From Barthelona sp. PCE (Eukaryota; Metamonada: BaSk clade), in the NCBI GenBank assembly GCA_040285745.1, contig JAUFOR010000002.1, positions 124,001 through 188,000 of the forward strand: DNA of 64,000 bases. Reading direction: 5' to 3'. Below the pieces are notes generated by a model. It had not been told where the DNA came from, made no database searches, and worked only from the letters and a program-made list of their open reading frames with translations. The position numbers and the translations under genes are program-made. Position 1 is the stretch's first letter, and every line of letters begins with the position of its first letter. Shown one piece after another: positions 58,976 to 64,000 of the stretch.

Positions 58976-59725
58976 ATGTTTAACAATATGCAACAGCCTG
59001 GTATGGGTATGCAGCCCGGTATGGGTATGCAGCCTGGTATGGGTATGCAGCCTGGAATGGGTATGCAGCCTGGTATGGGTCAGCCTGGTATGGGCATGCA
59101 GCCTGGTATGGGCATGCAGCCTGGTATGATGAACCAAGGTTTTGCCGCCCCTCAATTTGGTCAGCCTATGCAGACCAACCCTATGATGAATATGATGCAG
59201 AGTTCTTTCGGTTTCCAAATGCCTCAGTTCGGTCAAGGTATGATGAACCCCCTTCAGCAGAAGTTTCAACAGCTCGATACTGATCGCAGCGGTTCTATCT
59301 CTGCCCCTGAGATCTACCAACAACTTGGTATGAACGGTCCCAACGCCTTCCTTGCCGCTAAGCTGCTCACACGTCTTTTCTCTAATCCCATGAGACCCGG
59401 TGAGATTGATATTCAGTCATTCGCGATGTTTGATGCCTTCCTCCAGAAGCTTCAGGGTATTTGGAGTCAGCTCGGCGCTCGTGATGGTTCCATCTCCGGT
59501 CAAGAATTTTATGCTGTCCAAAGCATGCTCCCTGGTCTCCAGGCCACCCCTGGTATCCTCCAGAACCTCTTCATGACATTTGCTCAGAGAGGTGTCCTCA
59601 ACTATGAAGGTTACGTTGTCGTCTGTACCTTCCTGTACCTTGCTAACCGTCTTATGGCTCAGAGCCCTCAGCTCGCCCAGCTCGGTTATGAGAGCGTCAT
59701 GAACTTCGTTCTCCAGTTTGTCTAA
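58976..59725 (+). CDS. Penta-EF-hand protein with Met/Gly/Gln/Pro repeats
   Basis: A 249-residue PEF protein. The N-terminus has seven PGMGMQ-type units (residues 8-50), as in the Gly/Pro-rich tails of sorcin, peflin and ALG-2. The first EF-hand loop is canonical: DTDRSGSISAPE at residues 101-112. Later loops, such as ARDGSISGQEF, are degenerate, so few Ca2+ sites remain. PEF proteins act as calcium-dependent adaptors at membranes. The codon bias is strong (high expression). Confidence 0.85.
   Translation: MFNNMQQPGMGMQPGMGMQPGMGMQPGMGMQPGMGQPGMGMQPGMGMQPGMMNQGFAAPQFGQPMQTNPMMNMMQSSFGFQMPQFGQGMMNPLQQKFQQLDTDRSGSISAPEIYQQLGMNGPNAFLAAKLLTRLFSNPMRPGEIDIQSFAMFDAFLQKLQGIWSQLGARDGSISGQEFYAVQSMLPGLQATPGILQNLFMTFAQRGVLNYEGYVVVCTFLYLANRLMAQSPQLAQLGYESVMNFVLQFV
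58997..59128 (+). repeat. 18-bp minisatellite inside the PEF gene
   Basis: Units of CCTGGTATGGGTATGCAG repeat about seven times, one of them shortened by 6 bp, encoding PGMGMQ. Third-position differences between units are few. Confidence 0.9.
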
Positions 59726-59911
59726 GCAGCATTTGACATTGGTTAATTAATAAATTCGTTTGTAGTTGCCTGTTTTTTTGTTTTATTCTCCGACCTCAAA
59801 TAATTCATTCATATTCACGTTTTTGGCTCAACATTACGTTGATACAGTAACTAATACTTATAATCCAGAATTGCTGACTTGGAATTTTTTTTTTCCTCCA
59901 ATTTCTATCAA

Positions 59912-60946
59912 ATGACATCTGATAACTTGCCTCTTCTCACAAATAAGACACACGGTTACGATAAAAACGATCCTGCAGCTACATTCGAGCCTTTCTTTCA
60001 CTATAATGAAGATATGTCTGCATGGGAATTCTTTAAGCATTCAATAATGGCCTGGACCCTTTTTCCAATCCGTTATGTGGTTGGTTGGCTTTCTGTTTTC
60101 TTATGTCTTCTTTTCACTGCAATTTTTGCTATTGGAAGAGATAACGAACATGGCACAGTCAGTACTCGTCGATACGGTATCTTCCGCTTCATTGGTCGAA
60201 TCTTTACGCGTTTTCAATTGCTAACATACGGATTTTATTGGCTCAATGTTGAAGGAGAGCAACATGTTGGTCCTAACGGAGAAAAGTATGGTATTGTTGC
60301 AAACCATGTTAGTTGGGTTGATATTTTGGTTGTCTCTACCACCGCATTCCCCGCATACGTTGCTAAGTCTGCCATTCGTGACACACCCGGTGTTGGTTTA
60401 CTTGCAAAGATGTGGGGCTGTTATTTCCTTGATCGTGATGATCCTCTAGCTCGCCAGCATCTTATCGAAAACATTCAACAACGGGCAAGTGATCCTACTT
60501 TGCCTCCTATTGCAATTTTCCCTGAAGGTACCACAACACGAGCTCAATTCATGATGAATTTCAAGAAGGGTGCATTCACTGCTGGTACTCCAGTCCAGCC
60601 TATGCTTCTTTTGTACACTGGTAATAACAATTCCGTTGCTTGGGACACTAATTCCCTCTTTAATGCAATGTTTAGGGTGGGGACACAGTTTTATAACAAA
60701 GTCACAATCAAATATCTTCCTGTTTATTATCCTAACGATGCTGAGAAGGCCGATGCTGTGTTATATGCTAACAACGTTCGTAAATATATGGAGAAAAGTT
60801 CTGGAGGCAAGCTTCAATCAGTCGATCTTCGCTATCGTCACAAGAAGATTTTCGAGGATTATCTTTCAAGCAAAATTGAGTGGGGAGAACTCTTGGACAA
60901 GATGGATCATCCTGATTACACTATTGAGAAATCTCCTCTCTTCTAA
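59912..60946 (+). CDS. LPLAT-family acyltransferase (LPCAT-like)
   Basis: A 344-residue membrane acyltransferase of phospholipid remodelling. Motif I is NHVSWVD (131-137), catalytic His132 and Asp137. Motif III is FPEGTTT (203-209). One membrane anchor lies at ~45-75 (VVGWLSVFLCLLFTAIFAI). It resembles LPCAT1/2 and LPEAT, without their C-terminal EF-hands. The ATG at 59912 is chosen since the in-frame upstream stretch lacks ATG. Exact acyl acceptor unknown. Confidence 0.88.
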   Translation: MTSDNLPLLTNKTHGYDKNDPAATFEPFFHYNEDMSAWEFFKHSIMAWTLFPIRYVVGWLSVFLCLLFTAIFAIGRDNEHGTVSTRRYGIFRFIGRIFTRFQLLTYGFYWLNVEGEQHVGPNGEKYGIVANHVSWVDILVVSTTAFPAYVAKSAIRDTPGVGLLAKMWGCYFLDRDDPLARQHLIENIQQRASDPTLPPIAIFPEGTTTRAQFMMNFKKGAFTAGTPVQPMLLLYTGNNNSVAWDTNSLFNAMFRVGTQFYNKVTIKYLPVYYPNDAEKADAVLYANNVRKYMEKSSGGKLQSVDLRYRHKKIFEDYLSSKIEWGELLDKMDHPDYTIEKSPLF

Positions 60947-60975
60947 ACCCTTCATTATTCAAACTTTCATTTATT

Positions 60976-62775
60976 TCATGTAAAACACCTCTTTACGCCT
61001 GATTCAAAACTTTCCTTAAGATCACCTGAATGTGAAGTTGATAGTACATAGATAACAGTATCGTGCGCAGCTCTGAACTGGAATCCACTCGTTAGAGTGT
61101 GTTGAGATCCACTTATGTATGAATGTTCACCCTTTCGCACAATAATCTTCTCCTTAATATACTGTGAGTCCTCAAATATTGATAGATAAGGAGCTGGTGG
61201 TTCAGTCCAATGAGGTAATACCATAATAAATCTCAACTCGTCTTCACGCTCCTCTGCATGGTCAAGCCACATGTTAAACCGAGTAGCACATTCAACCATA
61301 GGTTCCATAGCAAAAGGAGGGTTGGCTTCAAAAGTTCCATTACGGGGCACGAATTGAAATCCTGAACCCCTTGAGCCAAAGAATTGGTCAATGTCAGGGA
61401 ATGCTGAACAAAACACAGGGAAGTAACAGTTAAAAGGAGAGGCAAACATCTCCATGCCACACTTGGCATCAGTTCCCAAAAACGAGAACAAGGACTGAGG
61501 AATTGCAGAGTGGAATGTACTTCCTCTCAGCCAGTTGGTCTTATCCCATCCCTTATTGTCCATTAAACACGAATATCTACACATGAGACAGAAAACAAAA
61601 ACGAGCAGATCCTGTTGGTCGTATTTGATGCGTAGAGACAGTTTCATGCCTTCATTGCGTCTCTGATTCATGTGCATTTCATAGAGGCGCTTCAACTTAT
61701 CGTAGTGCACACGTGATATGTAGAATGCAGATTTCTTCTCACAGTGCTGGATAACAACCATATCTTCTTTGAGAGAGCCTTTAACGAACTTGAACACGTG
61801 CCTGTTGATGTCTTCGTGGTCACTGTCAACACGTGTGTGTAACAGTTGAACACAGTCATTAGATGGGGATTGTTGGGTGAGAGAAGTAATACTTTCGCTG
61901 ACAAATGACTCTAATTCGCTAAACAACTCGGTTTCGTCAATATAATTAGCAACAAACGTCTCACACTCACTCTTAAATTCGCGACTCATATCCTTCAGCA
62001 ACTCAATCTTATCAGCATCAAAATCCTCAATCATACTCTTCACCAGATCATTGTAAGCAACGAAATGTTCCATGAGAGAGTGGTCTTCGCCCAATTCCAT
62101 TTGAGAAAATGCCTTTTCAGTCAGATTAGCAAATTTCTTACATTTCTTAACACAATAGTTATCATCAATTCCATCAAGATATAATCTAGCCGGAAAATCA
62201 TTAATGAGCTCAGTACGAAGTAACATAAAATCAAGAACGTTGGCAGAACCAAGCACGGGATCACAAAAATGTTCAGTATCACCTACAAAATAACAACCAT
62301 CTTCATTATATCTTGTCAGCATCAAGCGGGCATAAATCCAGCGATTAAAAGACTCCTTAGGGACTCGCAATTTAAATTCTGAGCACAAATGACGCCACTT
62401 CTTTTTGACATCAAGAACAGTATTGTAACGCAAAAGTTCGATATCTGGGTCAATTGCACAATCAGGAACATAACTAACACCTTTTGTGGCAAACATGATG
62501 TCGTTGGCCAAGGCAATGGGTGACTTTGAACCTAAAAACTGTTTTTGAGACATTGAAGATCTAATGGGAGTGTATTTATCTCTTCTTGGTCTAGTAAGAG
62601 TAATCTTGACACGTTCCTCACTTGGTGGTTGTGATTTTTGCTGTTTTCTACCCTGTTTGCGTGTTTTAGTTTTACGTGTTTTAGTGTTTGCCTCAAGTTT
62701 ACGATTCTTTAATCTTTCGTAAAGCGCAGGCACGCCCTTCTTCTTTTTGTTGCCCTTTTCAGAAATAGATTGCAT
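60976..62775 (-). CDS. PCIF1: PCIF1-like cap-adjacent m6Am methyltransferase
   Basis: A 599-residue protein. The NPPF catalytic motif is at residues 485-488 (GTFEANPPFAMEPM), then RFIMVLPHWTEPPAPYLS and SGSQHTL, colinear with PCIF1's GSFEVNPPF and PEWREPPTP. PCIF1 methylates N6 of a 2'-O-methyl-adenosine next to the mRNA cap. The WW domain that binds the Pol II CTD in animals is absent; the N-terminus is instead very basic (KTKTRKQGRKQQKS). It is convergent with the acyltransferase across 29 bp. Confidence 0.88.
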   Translation of the reverse strand: MQSISEKGNKKKKGVPALYERLKNRKLEANTKTRKTKTRKQGRKQQKSQPPSEERVKITLTRPRRDKYTPIRSSMSQKQFLGSKSPIALANDIMFATKGVSYVPDCAIDPDIELLRYNTVLDVKKKWRHLCSEFKLRVPKESFNRWIYARLMLTRYNEDGCYFVGDTEHFCDPVLGSANVLDFMLLRTELINDFPARLYLDGIDDNYCVKKCKKFANLTEKAFSQMELGEDHSLMEHFVAYNDLVKSMIEDFDADKIELLKDMSREFKSECETFVANYIDETELFSELESFVSESITSLTQQSPSNDCVQLLHTRVDSDHEDINRHVFKFVKGSLKEDMVVIQHCEKKSAFYISRVHYDKLKRLYEMHMNQRRNEGMKLSLRIKYDQQDLLVFVFCLMCRYSCLMDNKGWDKTNWLRGSTFHSAIPQSLFSFLGTDAKCGMEMFASPFNCYFPVFCSAFPDIDQFFGSRGSGFQFVPRNGTFEANPPFAMEPMVECATRFNMWLDHAEEREDELRFIMVLPHWTEPPAPYLSIFEDSQYIKEKIIVRKGEHSYISGSQHTLTSGFQFRAAHDTVIYVLSTSHSGDLKESFESGVKRCFT

Positions 62776-63157
62776 TGAAAAAAAATAGAAGAGATAAAAC
62801 GAGCTGAAAACTTGTGTTTTTTAATTATGTAAGCTTTTTGTTCGAGATAGTGAACCTTATTTGTAAATCAAGGGTATCTACCTTAAGAAAATCCAATAAA
62901 CTTGGAAATAATGTACGTTTTTTTTGTAATCAAAACTTTTTCAACAGTAAACAATGTATTTAGACAACAGAATCTTATACTTTTGTCATCTTCTTCCTGA
63001 AGATCATCAAGAATTTGGTTGACATTAATGTTGCAGAGAACGTTTCCATTTTTCTTTAAAGAGTCTCGAATTATTATGTTTCTTAAAGTTTGGTCATAAC
63101 CTGACCGTATGCTAGCAGAGCAACTTTTTTTGATAAAATTAGCTGATAGAGAAATGT
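62776..63157. other. 3' region of the edge gene with an open frame lacking ATG
   Basis: On the minus strand, 62886-63161 is open for 92 codons without any ATG, unusual for such AT-rich DNA. It becomes a continuation of the upstream gene if a 38-bp intron (63124-63161) is removed. Confidence 0.4.
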
Positions 63158-64000
63158 TTACTCATCTTGAGGATCAAAAATGATTGCTTCATATACTTTT
63201 GATTCTATAATACCATTTGCAACAAAGTAAAGGTTATTGCTTCGGACAACAAATTTACCTTCATTCTCTTCAATTGGATATCTCTTCACAACATCAAAAT
63301 CTCGAATAACAATAATTTCTTGCGTATCATTAAAAGCATAAATATGACTCTTGAAGTAGATACACTCTTTTATACGTCCAGTTCCGATACTCGTTGCAGC
63401 ATCTGCTACGAGTGACACTGATCCTTCTGCAAAATTAGAAAGAATCCCATCATTAATTGTGATGAGACTGTAAAATTTGTCTGAAAGGAATGCAACAAGA
63501 TATTCTTTGCATAGAACAACAGAAGAGATATCATGCTCAAAGGATAAACAAACTAAACCAACAGGATAAGATCCAGATATATCGAAACATATAATCTCCG
63601 AACCTTTGACACCTTTCGATTTAATTACGACAATAATTACAGTTTCATTAATGAATACAATGTCTTGTATTATTGCTGACGTGTTTGGCATTTGGAATTC
63701 TTTTGTTAGAAAGACGTGATGTTGGAGCACACCCTTGAGGAATTCATTAGACGGAATACAAGCGATGCGTATAATGTTCTTGCGACAAAGAACGATGCGG
63801 GATCCATGGGGGCTGGCGTGGACAGTGGAGTATCGGTTGAGCTCGTAAAAAGAATGTTCCAAGACAGTAAAATCATTATTAAGCACAACAATACCCTTCT
63901 GGGTGAGACATACAAGCTTATTTCCGGCCTGACATACGCTCTTTGTTTCTTCCATCACATCAACCGTAATTAGATCTTTTGGTCTCCTCACGTAACCAAC
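62883..64000 (-). CDS. Beta-propeller-like protein, 5' partial; last exon inferred
   Basis: The frame is open to the right edge of the window, so the 5' end is outside or starts at an internal ATG ending at 63955. It stops at 63158 if unspliced. About 280 residues are beta-rich (LVCLTQKGIVVLNNDFTVLE, IYAFNDTQEIIVIRDFDVV), like degenerate propeller blades, without a nameable family. If GTAAAC...CAAAAAAAG (63124-63161) is an intron, 79 more residues follow (NGNVLCNINVNQILDDLQ...), ending at 62883. The extension has reasonable protein character. The unspliced end at 63158 is the conservative choice. Confidence 0.45.
63124..63161 (-). other. Proposed 38-bp intron near the 3' end
   Basis: It starts GTAAAC, ends CAAAAAAAG and has a CTAAT branch-like word 12 bp from the acceptor. 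It joins phase 2 exactly to the downstream open frame and removes the TAA stop. Ending CTAG at 63114 would also be in phase. Confidence 0.3.

Noticed and set aside
1-64000. tRNA, rRNA and CRISPR arrays
   Set aside because: No B-box GGTTCGANNCC with a cloverleaf, no rRNA core words and no regular short repeats with spacers were found.

Overview
This is a gene-dense nuclear segment of a unicellular eukaryote. It carries beta-tubulin, a B-type cyclin, an ERK-type MAP kinase, a proteasome alpha subunit, the second-largest subunit of RNA polymerase III, a condensin HEAT subunit, NOP2, UTP6, a UTP22/NOL6 homologue, PCIF1 and a METTL14-like protein. Almost every gene is one uninterrupted frame. Spacers between genes are often under 100 bp. 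One intron is well supported (43 bp, GTATGT...CACCAAG) and two more are proposed. Very short introns with the branch region close to the 3' splice site, pyrimidine-rich initiator-like motifs just upstream of ATGs, methionine gamma-lyase, and several cilium/basal-body-type proteins fit an anaerobic flagellate such as a metamonad (Fornicata/Parabasalia grade). The lineage is inference; only the eukaryotic, intron-poor, flagellate character is well supported.

Layout. 0-6.7 kb: an ASH-domain protein cut by the window edge, a WD/beta-propeller protein, cyclin B, a HhH-GPD-like protein and RRN3. 6.7-8.3 kb: a gene-poor gap with a compact structured-RNA candidate. 8.3-23 kb: a BRWD/PHIP-like bromodomain protein, an N-myristoylatable LRR protein with an intron, a CENP-C-like cupin protein, two large proteins of uncertain role, METTL14-like, UTP6, a helical protein and beta-tubulin. 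23-26.5 kb: no convincing gene, dominated by a 723-bp inverted repeat around a 1,464-bp spacer. 26.5-36 kb: a coiled-coil protein, proteasome alpha-6-like, UTP22/NOL6, MAP kinase and methionine gamma-lyase. 36-64 kb: a 53-residue tail-anchored protein, condensin D2-like, RPC2, an Atg11/FIP200-like protein, UCH37-like, an FHA-adenylate cyclase, a CEP95-like protein, two multi-pass membrane proteins, a fucose-isomerase-like protein, a WD40 protein, NOP2, a penta-EF-hand protein, an acyltransferase, PCIF1 and a partial gene at the right edge.

Themes. Ribosome production is prominent (RRN3, UTP6, UTP22, NOP2, RPC2, possibly a WDR75-like protein). Mitosis and chromosomes are represented by cyclin B, the CENP-C-like protein, condensin, the bromodomain protein and tubulin. 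Two mRNA adenosine-methylation factors (METTL14-like and PCIF1) are present. Eight convergent gene pairs have stop codons between 6 bp overlapping and 29 bp apart, so their mature 3' ends probably overlap in antisense. Divergent pairs share intervals as short as 78-103 bp. The items most worth a second look are the large palindrome, the two structured-RNA candidates, and the hidden exons.
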